From contig MU405280.1 in the NCBI GenBank assembly GCA_022836615.1, positions 1-64,000 of the forward strand: a DNA stretch of 64,000 bases, written 5' to 3'. The stretch is from Annulohypoxylon bovei var. microspora. Taxonomy: Eukaryota; Ascomycota; Sordariomycetes; Xylariales; Hypoxylaceae. The position numbers and the translations under genes were made by a program. Position 1 is the first letter of the stretch. Each line of letters begins with the position of its first letter. Shown here piece after piece: positions 21,628 to 33,138 of the stretch. The notes under the pieces are model-generated. The model did not search any database. It had not been told where the DNA came from and saw only the letters and a program-made list of their open reading frames with translations.

Positions 21628-22541
21628 TTATTCGGTGTTGTGTCGCTCGAAGTACGTCCATTGGCCCTCAGCCGGCTTCTCCTCAAGGTCCTCCCATCTG
21701 TAGCCCCAGTTAGCGACGCCATTCTCGTCGAATAACCTATTCGTAAATAGTAAAGGGAGTATAGAGCACTTACACCTTGTTTTCGTACATGATATCCACG
21801 AGCTTGCACTCGTCCTGGGCCAGCTTTATTACCTCCTCGATCAGCCCACTCCCGAGCTTGTTCTCGATCTCCTCGACCCTGTCGCCGCCATAGTTAGCAA
21901 TCCGAACGTCCACAAACACCAAACGAATATAGACCTAGCATCGGGAATAGGCGCGGGGCAACTAACTGATCGGCGGTTAGCTGCGGCTCGGACTCCCACG
22001 GGACGCCCTCGTCGGGCTTCTCGAAGGGCTCGTGGAACAGCTTCTCGAAGTCGCTGCGGTCCTCCTCGCCCTTCAGGCCCTCGGCGCCGGGGCCCTCGTC
22101 GGCCTCGCCGTCCCACTCCTCGTAGCGCTTGTCGAAGCGGCGGCGGCTGGCCTCGTGCAGGAACAGCTGGCCCTGGGACGGGTCCTTGAAGATGGTCGCG
22201 GGCTCGACGGGGCCGCCCGTGGGCGGGCTGGTGCGCACGGCGAAGTGCTCGGGCTGCGCCTCGATGATCTCGCGCGCCTTCTGCGCCCACTCGGCGTACC
22301 CGGGGGGCTCGACGGCCTGGACGACGGCCAGGCGGTGCCGCGTCAGCGCCTCGATGGACTGGCGGTACAGCGACGACTCGGGGAACCGCTGCAGCTTGTC
22401 GAGCGTCCGCGAGTAGAAGTACAGCAGCGTGGGCCGCGGCGCGATGTGCGTCCACAGCCCCGTCAGGCCCGTCGGCACCCCGGGCTCGAGGTACCGCGCG
22501 CCCGGCTTGACGGCCGCGAGGAGTCGGAACGACGACCGCAT
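21628..22541 (-). CDS. Complex I accessory subunit, NDUFA5 / 29.9 kDa type
   Basis: Exons 21967-22541, 21774-21878 and 21628-21697 give 249 residues. Basic residues in the first 17 codons are compatible with mitochondrial import. The NDUFA5 block follows: TGLTGLWTH, PTLLYFYSRTLDKLQ, PESSLYRQSIEALTRHRL. The C-terminal exons encode VEEIENKLGSGLIEEVI, KLVDIMYENKVWEDLEEKP and QWTYFERH. The fungal 29.9-kDa subunit is longer than the animal B13 subunit and this length agrees. It sits in the matrix arm of NADH:ubiquinone oxidoreductase. Intron 1 (88 nt) lies in GAT-CA|G, and without splicing the frame ends in a false tail. The first exon is GC-rich. Confidence 0.9.
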
Positions 22542-23824
22542 GACGTCTGCGATCTGGCGTAGCTCTGTAGTTGCGCCTGTGCTGTGCTATGCTAGGCTGG
22601 GAAGCGCTGCTTCGGATGGGTGGTGGGATTGGGTAGGTCGGTCGGTTTCGGTCCAATTGAGGGATTCCGATTTCTAAGTGAGCTTTAGCTTGTGAGTGTT
22701 TAAAGCTCGAAAACGAACTCAACGTCAGAGCGGGGTCACGTGGCTCCTATCGCATTGGTGGGGTTTATTGCATTATAATATATTAGATATGAACTTATCG
22801 GTGTCAAACCCCCACTTCTCAATATCCTTACCCCTTTATCAAAATCGAAGGAGATACACTACCTACTTCCTGAAAGATTATTTTCCTATGAATTTCCAAG
22901 AAACATAGGTAAATATTAATTCTAGAGACCGTTATGTCTAAGTGCTTAGACAAGACAATGACTTACTATGAGCCAAATTCGCTAATCGATAGGCCAATGT
23001 TACTGCAAGCATGACCTAATATCAAGATGCCAATACTGTACATTCTGTAAGGGATGTATCCTAGCCTTCAGCTTACACTATATGTGTGACAGACAGTGCT
23101 TACATAGGTACAATTCCAGCCTTTGCGAGCAGCTTTTGTACTACCCAATTGATACACAATTTTCGAGCACATATCCCAACCTTTCCGCCTTGGCCATCTG
23201 ACCGAAAAACGCCACTTCTTGGGGGCGGATAGGGGCTGAAATAGCGATGTGTGGTTGGAACCATTGTGCCAAGTCGGTGTGTTGAAGTCCCCGGTAGCCT
23301 AGGACTTATTTACTGTCATAATGTGGTGTAGAGATGCTTACCGTTGTAGGCCTGCTGATCGGTGAGAGAGAAGTAAGCTTATAATACCTAGGTATGAAGC
23401 GGTTAGTTATAGCTAGCGGTTATTGCATTTTCGCAAACTGGGAGTCATAATACGATGACATACGAACTCTGGGCATGGCGTCGCCTGGAACGTAAAAAAG
23501 GAATGAGAAAAGGCTATTGGATCCCCTGACATATCACATACTGCACAATTCCGCCTTTGACCCAGCGGATCAGATTGTGAACCAATACATTTTACTGTCC
23601 ACATTCATAAACCCGAATGGCTGAAGAATAGGATACTTGACTTATACGCAGTTTGGTGACTTAAGCTTGCCAGCCTACCCCAGTCTCTTTGAGAGTTGTG
23701 AATACAAATAGCTGGCTGGGCCTTGCCCTTATAACCTGAACCTGTGCCACACTCCAAATCTTATTTTAATGAGTATTTTGATTATTAGATTGTCATACTT
23801 GAGTATAGTGATCTTGCCTTCACC
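22542..23824. other. Divergent intergenic region
   Basis: Separates the divergent complex I and FAD-oxidase genes, so it should hold both promoters. No gene, RNA or notable repeat was recognised. Confidence 0.5.
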
Positions 23825-25984
23825 ATGTCCCATACAGAACCTATCTTTGAGAGGTCGAAAAGCAGACTCGCAAGACTCTCTGAAAAATTGCATGATAATG
23901 ATGATGAGCTCGGTAGCCAGCTGCCGGGACTAGCGGAGCTTCTCGACGACATCATCTCTGCCCACATAAACGTGCCTCGTGAGGAATCTGTTCGCAGACT
24001 ACTGCGTGTCTTTTGGAAGTCCGAGTCCGATGGTACGTACAGCGATACCCTCGAGCGTTATTCCGATCAAGAAAAGAGCTTGATACAACAATTCGTCGAT
24101 GGGAAACCGGCCGACGACCTCCCCGATGATTTCGATGTAGGCCTATCTCTCGGTGCTCGTGAAGAACTTCCGGTTTTACCAGACAAGGGGGATCACCCTT
24201 CAATTGGCGAAGAACTACGCTCGGCCTTCTCTAAGGTAGTCCACGGTATGCATGAGCATGTGACTCTTTACAACGACAAGGCTCAAAAGGTGAAGATTGC
24301 CGTCCACGCCGACGAAAAGTTCCAAAACTGGGGCCTTACTGTCAAGAACACCCCGAGCCTTACCTATATCCCAAGTACGTCTTACGGAATTCAACAGATC
24401 GTCAGGCATGCAAAGGCTCGTGGCCTGAGGGTTAGGGCATCTGGATATCGACATTCGTGGTCCCCAGTTTTCAGCGACAACGGCCAGATTATCATCTCGA
24501 CTCTCGGCTTGGTCGAAGCTACAAAACTCCCGAACATCGTATCGTTGCCGGGGTCACAGTTCTTCGTCCGTGGCACGGAGCTTAATAGCATCGACTTCGT
24601 GGGAACACCCCAGAAGGGACAAAAGCGGCTAGTTCGAGTTGGCACCGCAGTGACCAACCAGATATTTAGAAGGTGGTGCAACAAACAGCAGCTGGATGCC
24701 GCTTCGACTCTGCCGCTCAATGTCATCATGGTAGAGATTACCATGGGAGGATCTAATGCTCCAATCTGCCACGGTGCTGGCCGAAGACATCCAACTCTTA
24801 GCGATCTAGTATACGCTATTGAGTACGTGGATGTAAACGGCAACCTGCAAACCATCAGCAAAGACAAGGATCCTAGCTTCATGTCCGTAGCTAGTGGGTG
24901 TTTCGGGCTGTTGGGAATCGTCACCCACATCACTCTTGAGCTTGACCCCATGTCATACGCAGTCATGACCCCTGTACAGATTCCCGTTATGCAAGCTATC
25001 CCGCCCCCTCCCGGGCTGGCGGATGAGGACATTCCCGAAGCCCTTCGGATCAAGATGTCGCCCGAGCAGCGTGCCCAAGCTCAGGCGGAATTTGAGAAGC
25101 ATGCGACAAGCGATTTTTATGCGGAATGGTTCTGGTTCCCATATACGAGCAAGGTCTGGGTGAACTGCTGGAACAACTCAGAAGATGGCGAAGGAGCGAA
25201 AGACTATCCGAGTAAGGCTGGCGTTATTGTTCAGTGGGCCGAGACCGTAGCCATCCAGATTATCCAGGACTCTGAAGCTTTTTTCAAGCTGCAGAAAATA
25301 TTCCCTTGGGCGCAGACCACGTTGATATCCAAACTAGGTCTATATGCCATGCCGAATATCACAGACCCGAAGGATACAATCAGAACACAACTACCAGATG
25401 CGCTTCACTTCCGGAGAGCTATTCAGAATGTCAGAGTCAGAGACACGGAGCTAGAAATCCCACTGCAGCCTAAGGTCGGCAGCTTGAAGGACGCAAAGCC
25501 GGATGCTCAGATTAACTGGTCCCTTGTGCAAAAGGCATGGTGGGATGCGATATTAGCCGCGTACAAGCACAACGATACATGCCCACAACGTATGCCCCTT
25601 GAGATGCGCATCACTGGCCCTTCCAACGTGACGATGGCACCGTTCCGCGGACATAAGTTGGGTACCTGTTCGATCGAGGTTCTCACATTGCAGAATATGG
25701 AGGCTGAATGGACTCCATACGCGCAATACGTCATCGATCAATGGATGGAGCTCAAGGACAACGAAGGAAAATATCTGGAGACACGACCACACTGGGCGAA
25801 GGAATGGGCTAACATGACTGTTCGTGGCCAACCCATGATCGAGTACATGAAGGAATCGTACCGCGATGCGATTGTTGAGTTCCGGAAAACGCTGGGTCAA
25901 ATTGCGAAAAGCCAAGGGTGGGATTTGGAGGAAGCTCGACAAAGGTTCAGCAACGAGCTTTTTGACAATTTATTCTTCACATGA
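23825..25984 (+). CDS. FAD-linked oxidase, D-arabinono-lactone oxidase-like
   Basis: An intronless frame of 719 residues. A non-conserved N-terminal region (about 1-170) precedes a VAO/PCMH-type FAD-binding domain at roughly 178-380: YIPSTSYGIQQIV, then RASGYRHSWSPVF with His210 at the usual site of covalent flavin attachment, then GLLGIVTHITLEL. The C-terminal part resembles the ALO domain, including the RPHWAKEW motif and FRKTLGQI. Such enzymes oxidise sugar lactones or related alcohols, reducing oxygen to peroxide; the substrate here cannot be told. No signal peptide or membrane segment is seen. It is longer than true Alo1 because of the N-terminal extension and an insert, so it is better called ALO-like. 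Confidence 0.8.
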   Translation: MSHTEPIFERSKSRLARLSEKLHDNDDELGSQLPGLAELLDDIISAHINVPREESVRRLLRVFWKSESDGTYSDTLERYSDQEKSLIQQFVDGKPADDLPDDFDVGLSLGAREELPVLPDKGDHPSIGEELRSAFSKVVHGMHEHVTLYNDKAQKVKIAVHADEKFQNWGLTVKNTPSLTYIPSTSYGIQQIVRHAKARGLRVRASGYRHSWSPVFSDNGQIIISTLGLVEATKLPNIVSLPGSQFFVRGTELNSIDFVGTPQKGQKRLVRVGTAVTNQIFRRWCNKQQLDAASTLPLNVIMVEITMGGSNAPICHGAGRRHPTLSDLVYAIEYVDVNGNLQTISKDKDPSFMSVASGCFGLLGIVTHITLELDPMSYAVMTPVQIPVMQAIPPPPGLADEDIPEALRIKMSPEQRAQAQAEFEKHATSDFYAEWFWFPYTSKVWVNCWNNSEDGEGAKDYPSKAGVIVQWAETVAIQIIQDSEAFFKLQKIFPWAQTTLISKLGLYAMPNITDPKDTIRTQLPDALHFRRAIQNVRVRDTELEIPLQPKVGSLKDAKPDAQINWSLVQKAWWDAILAAYKHNDTCPQRMPLEMRITGPSNVTMAPFRGHKLGTCSIEVLTLQNMEAEWTPYAQYVIDQWMELKDNEGKYLETRPHWAKEWANMTVRGQPMIEYMKESYRDAIVEFRKTLGQIAKSQGWDLEEARQRFSNELFDNLFFT

Positions 25985-27333
25985 AGTGAGCGAAATAAGG
26001 CCAAAGGTACAAATATTAGGTAGTTAGTGAGTTAGAATTAGATATAAACATTCTCCTTCCGTCTACTGGATTGTACCACCAGGTAGTACTCCTTCATTGA
26101 ATTTTATGATATCTGTAAATCGTTCTTGCATCGTACATATGTACCTACATAATGTTGCAGGTGCATCCACACCAAAGTCGTTTGATTGGACGATCTTGCT
26201 ACTCTAATCACATGACTAATCCTAAAATCTCCAGGCTCCGTAACAAGAAATTGTACAGTGCAAGCACTTGGCAGTTGTGACTGCCTCTGGAGAAATTGTG
26301 CCGACTCACCGCTCTAGCGCGCCTTTAGGAAACTTATATATACCTGGGCTTCCTCTCGACTCTGACACTTTTCGTTTCCTTTTTTTCTTCATACTTACCT
26401 TGTTCGGGCAACCTTCGCTCAAGCACGAAGGTTGCCAAGGGGAGAGACCTGCATTGCACATCGCGGTGTCGACCCTCTTCTATTATCCCTCGTGGATCGT
26501 AGTGAGCGCAATTTTTGATCTCCATCTGTTTTTCGTTGTGACCGGTGCCTTGACGCATCGGCATGAAGAAGATCCCATGATTTGTAATTTGCGAGCGGAA
26601 TCGTGTCACGCGCAAAGACAACCTGCTTGGTTCGTCACTAGCAACCTTGATATCAGGTTCAAAATATTGGTTCTGCTTGTACTTCGTAATGATGTACTAT
26701 TTGCTGTCACAATTATAGAAACTTACCTGCATAACCTACCGCCTACGTAGTTTCACCAACCAGCTTCACTTTAGGTACCTAGATACTACCTTGGAAAGCA
26801 TAGCACATTGTATTTCGTGCTACTATTGCCAAAGATGTTCATATCTGGTCTACATCTTGTAGTCTTCTACGCTGATAGATCTTACGATGGGTTACAAGCT
26901 AGAATGGCCTTTTAATATTTCTACTTATTGAGGTGACATAACCTAGGATATACGATACAACCCCTTAAAATGATAGGTAATAATATAGATTCATTCTCAC
27001 TGCACCATTTTACATTCACGGATAAGTAAGAAGTCGGGGTTATAAAATAGCGCCAACTGATCGATCCCCAAACGGAAGTGGAAAATGAAGCATTGGAAAT
27101 AACAAAATCCACTAGGGAAATCCTTCAAGGACTTATTTCCCGTCTATATCAACACTTGCTCGAATACGCAGCACGCCAGATTAGGTGGCAGGAAAAGGAA
27201 AAGAGAAGGAGAATCTCGACAAGTTTGCTGCTGTTCCCGCAGGTCCCAACAATTGTCCGTCGTTCCGCCGTGCTGCAAAACATTACGGCAGTGGCATTTT
27301 GTTGTATTCAAGGGTATCGCGGGTAGTAATCAT
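25985..27333. other. Convergent intergenic, no supported gene
   Basis: A 160-codon open frame (26268-26750) on the plus strand has hydrophobic patches but no recognisable domain. It overlaps an opposing open frame and is not called. Otherwise AT-leaning DNA with TAGGTACC tracts near 26772. Confidence 0.45.
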
Positions 27334-28625
27334 CTACGAAGCGCTCTCGCGGCTCTTGCGGTAGTTGGCCTATAATGATTTGTCAGACTTAGCGCATGTA
27401 ACATATGCGGGATAGCTTCTGTCTAACTAACCTCCTGCTCAACTTGAAGGCCCTCAATGACGGGGGCAAGCTCGCTTAAGATCTCGGCGGACTTCTTGTG
27501 GTACTCAAGCTGGGCAGCAACAAGCTCTGCAAGGTTGCGAAGGGGTTCGGGGGTATCGAGGACCTATTATTCGATATTAGCCAACAGGACATGGAAATAA
27601 GAAGCTCGAGTATGACCTACATTCTTCATGACACTCACGGCCTCTTCAGTCTGAGTGACGAATTCGTCTTCGGCCTTCTCGATCTCCTCCTGAGCCTCGG
27701 GGCTCAGTTCGTCGGTGGGGTGATCTTCGCGCGGAGACGCGGGACCCATCTTCCAAGTGGTTCCCTTGGCGCGAGCTTTGACGGAGTCCAGCGTCAGACG
27801 CGCTTTCTCGACATTCTTGCGCGCACGGGTCGCGAACATCAAGTTGGTGTTCAACGTGGTGTTCCAGCCAGCCAAGTAATGGCTCTGGATCTGAGCATCC
27901 TGCGCAAGGCGGGCCTCGCCTAGTCGCTCACTGACCAGCGCATACTTTTCGAGCGCGGTCGCAAGGGGATCCTCGCCGGTGCCAGTATGTTGCTGGTGTA
28001 AAAGCTGGGAGCTTGTCAAGCTGGCACGTGCGATAGCGTGGGAGAAAGTCTTAGGCTGCGGCTTCGCGGTAGGGGGCGCGGTCAAGGCAGCTTGGGCTTC
28101 GGCGGGGGTAGTGGCGGCGGAGAGAAGCTGGACCTTCTCGCTGACGGTACGGCCAAGGTCCGAAAAGCTCTCCTTAATGTTGGCAGGGTAATCGTAGGCT
28201 TCGTGAGAGTATTGCGAACTATGAGATGAGAAATCCAAGCCATGTCAGATAAAAGTAGTCGCACATCGTACATCGCACATCGCATTAGATGGACTTACGT
28301 CACTGCAAGCATCTTTTGATGGACCTGCTTGAGGGCGTCAACACGCTTCTCGAGGTCGATGTAATCGGGCGGAAGTTGAGTCTATAGTCCAAATTTATCA
28401 TTAACCACGACCCCAGTATTTGTATCATCAACTCCTACCTTGTCCTCAGCCTGACCAAGTTGCTCCTTTGTGTACTGAAAAGTACGTGAAGCAAAGGGCG
28501 TAATTTGCGAGCCAATATTGCTACTATGAAATCAGCGTTTGGCTCGCAATTGCAGGTACTTCCAATGACAGCTTTCGATGTTTAGCATACCTCAAACTAC
28601 TGCCGAAAGCCTTAAAGTTATCCAT
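27334..28625 (-). CDS. BAR-domain protein, Gvp36-like
   Basis: Six exons (28591-28625, 28439-28523, 28299-28381, 27621-28218, 27432-27563, 27334-27369) give 322 residues. The N-terminus reads MDNFKAFGSSLSSNIGSQI, then YTKEQLG and LPPDYIDLEKRVDALKQVH. Long amphipathic helices follow, typical of the fungal BAR domain (SQYSHEAYDYPANIKESF, ATRARKNVEKARLTLDSVKA, LAAQLEYHKKSAEILSEL). A Pro/Ala/Thr-rich loop lies around 100-125. BAR dimers bind curved membranes; yeast Gvp36 is a Golgi-vesicle BAR protein linked to endocytosis and vacuole integrity. No SH3 domain follows, unlike Rvs167. Every splice join keeps the helix register, and the last exon is only 36 nt. Confidence 0.87.
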
Positions 28626-30545
28626 GATGGCGATTTACAAACGCGAAAGGCTTGGATTTAAAGCTCGGATACGAATTCGCTCGGGTTCGTTGGTATAGTA
28701 TGGTATGGTATTTGGTAGGGAATAGACAAATGACGGTTTGGAGTGTTCCAAGGTTCCAAGGTTACAAGTTCAACTCCTAAAGACAATAGAGTTTTGGCGT
28801 TGTCGACTGCCTAATTAATTCGTTCCATTCTCCATGCTGGCTTTGTCAGGGGGGGCACAGTGCAATAGCCACCTAGCGCAATTGCTAGCTGCTAGCAGTC
28901 GTACCTCCTTTACGAGATTTTGCTAACACGTGAGTTTGTTGTATTCACCCCCAGTTTTAAGTACAATTGTCATCTAGATCACCAGCTGTGAGCAGCTGGG
29001 CTTCATAATATTTAATCACGATATCTAAATGATTGTTCATCTAGCTTACTATACGTTTATGAACCTATTGCCTCTTAAGAATTTCTATAATGAGTACAGG
29101 TGTTTTAAAATGATGTCATATAGGTATATATACATGTATTCCCACTATGGCCTGAGACACTTTATATCAATAAAATTATTCCTTTAAAAGCGATGTCGTT
29201 GACTCCTTCTCAAGAAGTTTCCGACGGACTTAACAGATACACACCTAAGTAATTATTCCGCTGTGCCCAACCCTTACACTGACATAGATGTAGCACTACT
29301 TCCAGACCAACTAAATAATTTAGAACACAGAGTTATAAGTTTATGAAGGCTCCCAACGACGACCTATCGGAATTGGTCTAGATAAGGACAAACATGGCCC
29401 TGGCCCGGATCCTTGGGGATATGCTTTCAACAGATGGTCTGATGGTCTATATAAAGGAGTTTAGATCGCTCTACTCAGACATAGGCACCTTTTACACATA
29501 AATCGGCACGGTTCCCCTAGTCTATCGCTCCATTACACACACCTTACTAACACTACGCGTTGCGAGCGCAGAACGGTATGAAAGACTACTGCAGATCTCT
29601 GCATTATGGCAAAGATATAACATTTTAAAGAACTGAAGGACTGGTCTTGAAGAACTACTAGTGGCGATGAGTGTGGTATTTTATTAGGGCGTGGAACTGG
29701 AGGACTTAGGTATTAAAGCTTACAGCAAAGTAGTAAACCCCTTAACTATATGATGAAGGTAGGTATGTGACAACCTTGAACTAACGTCTAACGACAACAT
29801 AGTAGAAATCGTAGACATGCCTGCATTATTCATTTGAGACCCTGAATATCGTCGCATGACCCCCTTTACCCCTCAGTGGTCTCTCAAGTGATACCAAACA
29901 ATATTAGATACGATATATTAGACAGACGATCTCCTCACAATGGGATACTTTGGTGAGATACACATATCGTACGCTAAATCTGTACCTCAAAAGACAACTT
30001 CTCAGCTAAGTTACTTCGGGGCTAATATATCCTACCTAACCTTAGTCGAAAGACTTGCGATCATAATTTACGCTTGATTAAGATACCGGTGGTCACGTCG
30101 AAATTTCCACGAAAGATGCGTAAATCCCCATCCTACATGACCCCTAGGTATGCTACGTTATTTCTGCTATTTAAGTACAGGTGGTTATGCCTTCTTAATT
30201 GAAAATGAAATCATTCCATAGCACTGACAAAAGCGAGATATCAAATGCAAGACTTGGGAAATAATTGAGATTCTTATATGGGTATAATCTCTTCTCCCAA
30301 TGGTAGACGACGATGATACAGCGGTATCTCTTGAACGCCTCACTGTGGTATGTAATTAAGGAATATGACTCCAAAAGCCTAGCGTGTATGTAATCTGCTG
30401 TCTTGCACAGCGCCATGAATGTATTGCTTTCCTTTTCCCAATAAACGCCTTCTATGATGCAACTTCTTAAACTACCACATATTATGCAACACACCCACCG
30501 AATCCGGCCTCTAAGTGTAATGATCCATTATCTCATTTGTTTTCT
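28626..30545. other. Gene-free stretch
   Basis: About 1.9 kb of AT-leaning DNA between two minus-strand genes. A repeated TGGTATAGTATGG-like string lies near 28690-28712. No gene, RNA or element was recognised. Confidence 0.5.
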
Positions 30546-33138
30546 TTATTTGGGAGTGTTCGGTCTACGTGACCTTTTTCGACCCGAATTCGACCTATCT
30601 ATCCCCATCTCATCGACGTCGGGGGTGGATGCATGAATTGGGCTATTCCGGCCGAGCGGACTCCTCCCTGTTCTGTTCCTCTGGTGATGGTGGCCCCTTG
30701 GTACACCAAGGCCCTGTCTAGGTGTTTGTAGTGTGTCTTGATGGCCTAGTAGAGTTGACCTAGGGCCAGGCGAGGGTGCACGAGAAGATAACGAATCCGG
30801 GCCGCTCTCATTGGTGTCGTCTCTGTAATTACGTTCGGGTCGGCTTTCACCTCCTTCCCAACCCCCTTTCGCAAGTTCCAAGTCTGTAAATTCGTACACT
30901 TGACCTCGTGGAGGGATCGCATACTTCTTAGACTTTTCAACAAATTGGTTATACTGATTGGCTTGTGCCATCTCGTACTTTTTCCGATCTTCATCTCCCA
31001 TGATGCTCTCCACCCGCCGGGGAAGATATACCGAATTATTTCCAGTGGTCAGGAAACTCTCTACCGAGTCGCGGCTGTGGAGAGCGTGGTGTGAAGTAGG
31101 GGCACAGAATAGAGAAGAATCAGCATCCGGTGTATAGAAGCTGTAAGTCGACTCTCCTGGGTATGCGTAGAATCCATTTGCCTTCTTCTCTGGGGCCGCA
31201 AACTTCCCTTCGATCTTCTCCGGGGGCAAGACCTTGCTCTTCGTCCTTTGAACCCCACTAGTCTCCTTTCCTTTACTTCTATGTCTCTGCACCTCGGCAG
31301 CTGGGATGAAAGTCTCCGGGACAACGTTGAGATCGTCTCCTGCCTTCTCGGCTCGTTCGACAGCCTGCTGGGGGGTCGTGTTCGCATCTGCGGTAGCAGC
31401 ATCGGCACGCGGTCCACCCCAGGTTCGCTGACCAGCAGTGAATATTCCGTAAACCATGTAGTACCAATTGAAAAAAGGATTGAGGATGAACATCATCGGG
31501 TAGAGCCAGACCTTGTATCGCTTTAGCTTGAAGCCGAAGTATATCATCATCAGCCAATTTAGGCCAAGCGATATGGCGATGAATCCGACGGGGAGCTGAT
31601 CGACTCTCATGGTTGTCGTCATTATCGAGAGCACCATGATGAAGAAGAGTAAAGCTGTTGTCCGTATCGTGTTTTGCATAAACCGCACCACAAGCAAGAT
31701 TGGGTATCGTTTCCAAAGGCGCCAGTCAGTTAACATGCAGACTTCGTTTGTGATGAATCCAAGAAACCATCTTCGCCGTTGCTTAATCAGCGACTGGACA
31801 GTCTGCACCGCTTCCGTTTTGCAAAATGCCGAAGTGCACATCTGGATCTGATACCGCTTCTTCGCACCAATCATAAAAAGATGCGTGAGCCATCTATCTT
31901 CGCCTAAATGGCTCTTGGCGAAGTCAAATAGATCTTCACACTGCTCAGCTTTGTCGGCGAAGTAGTATTTGGCCATCCTTCGGAATGCGGAGAACCGAAG
32001 CATAGTCAGAGCGCCCGGCAAACAACTGACAGCACCACACCCGGACTCTACAGTCCTCTCGAACAACTGACCGTGGATATACTCCATATCTTGTAGTAGA
32101 GTGATTATACTGTGCTTCCTAGTCGTCGAAGTGATGACGCCTGTCATGGCTAACATGTCTCTGCTGTTCCCGGGGCTAAGCTCCATATCATAGACGAAAT
32201 TTTGCAAACAGACTCTATCCAAAATGCAATCCGAGTCGATGAAGAGGATGAAGAGATTGTCGTTCCGCTTAAGATATTCTTTGTAGACTTTGTCGATGAG
32301 CTTGAAGGTCGCCTTTTGGCAATGGCGTTTCCCGCCGTGAGGAAACCGAGAGACCGTAATGCGAGCCGCTCGGTATGTGACATCGATACTCTTAGGATAC
32401 GACTCCAATGTCAGAGGGACGCCAAGCTTTTCAATGGTGTTGAGATAGAGTTCATCCTCTTGGTCTCCGTCGAATGATAGAAATACGTGAATGCATGAAG
32501 GGGGGTAATCGCAATCCACGACCGAGTTGATAGCAGAGACGAGAACATCTGGTTCCTCCTTATAACATGGCATGACGATAACGACTTTCGGCGCGGAAAC
32601 TTCATCCAATACTTCCTTGACACGTTTCGTCCTGCCGAGTTGATGGGTGACAAGCTGATAAACGCAAAAAAGCCACGGGATAGTTAAGAGTCCTGCGAAA
32701 CTCCAGAAGGCAAACCATTGAAGGATATCGACCATATTCGCGGGCCAATATTGCGTAATTTCGCCAGGGAGAGGTAAAGTGACGATCATAATAGGTAAGA
32801 AGATAAATCTATTTTGTTATTAGCAGTAATCAGGTTGTGGACAGCTGTAGGGACGTACCGAAACCCAGTGAAAAGGACGGCGATGATTATTGCTAGCACC
32901 CTGATTGTCCAGTGCTCTGCTTTCTGGAAGACTTTAACTAAGCAGTACAAGAATGCAGCTAACCACAAAAACCATTCAAGAAGGGCTGCTAGCATAACGA
33001 CGCCTACGATGGCAGTGTAGATGATCTGAGAAAATATGTCAATACTATTTTCAAAAAATAAAATAAAGATGACGTTGCATCGGCATCAAGATTTCTTACC
33101 TCGTGGACCGGCCATGTCTTCGTGATATCTTGCGCCAT
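30546..33138 (-). CDS. Chitin synthase, class VI type
   Basis: Exons 33100-33138, 32859-33025 and 30546-32808 give 822 residues. The N-terminus has membrane segments (VGVVMLAALLEWFLWLAAFL, VLAIIIAVLFTGF, FWSFAGLLTIPWLFCVY). The catalytic glycosyltransferase-2 part carries SFDGDQ, DSD (about 260-262), GEDRW (about 372-375) and the chitin synthase signature QRRRW (412-416). At least two or three further membrane spans follow before GIFTAGQRTWGGPRA and a disordered, basic C-terminal tail of about 300 residues. It makes beta-1,4-GlcNAc chains at the plasma membrane from UDP-GlcNAc. Lack of a myosin motor and of the long class I-III N-terminus, plus the strings around VTLPLPGEI and DCILDRVCLQNF, indicate class VI (the group of A. 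fumigatus ChsD and M. oryzae Chs7). Confidence 0.9.

Noticed and set aside
22032..22722. Plus-strand 176-codon and minus-strand 293-codon frames
   Set aside because: They are GC-driven shadows of the complex I subunit exon; their composition (Arg/Ala/Gly runs) is typical of wrong-frame translation.
26268..26750. Open frame of 160 codons on the plus strand
   Set aside because: No domain or plausible codon pattern, overlapping an opposing frame of 95 codons; hydrophobic patches arise from T-rich sequence.
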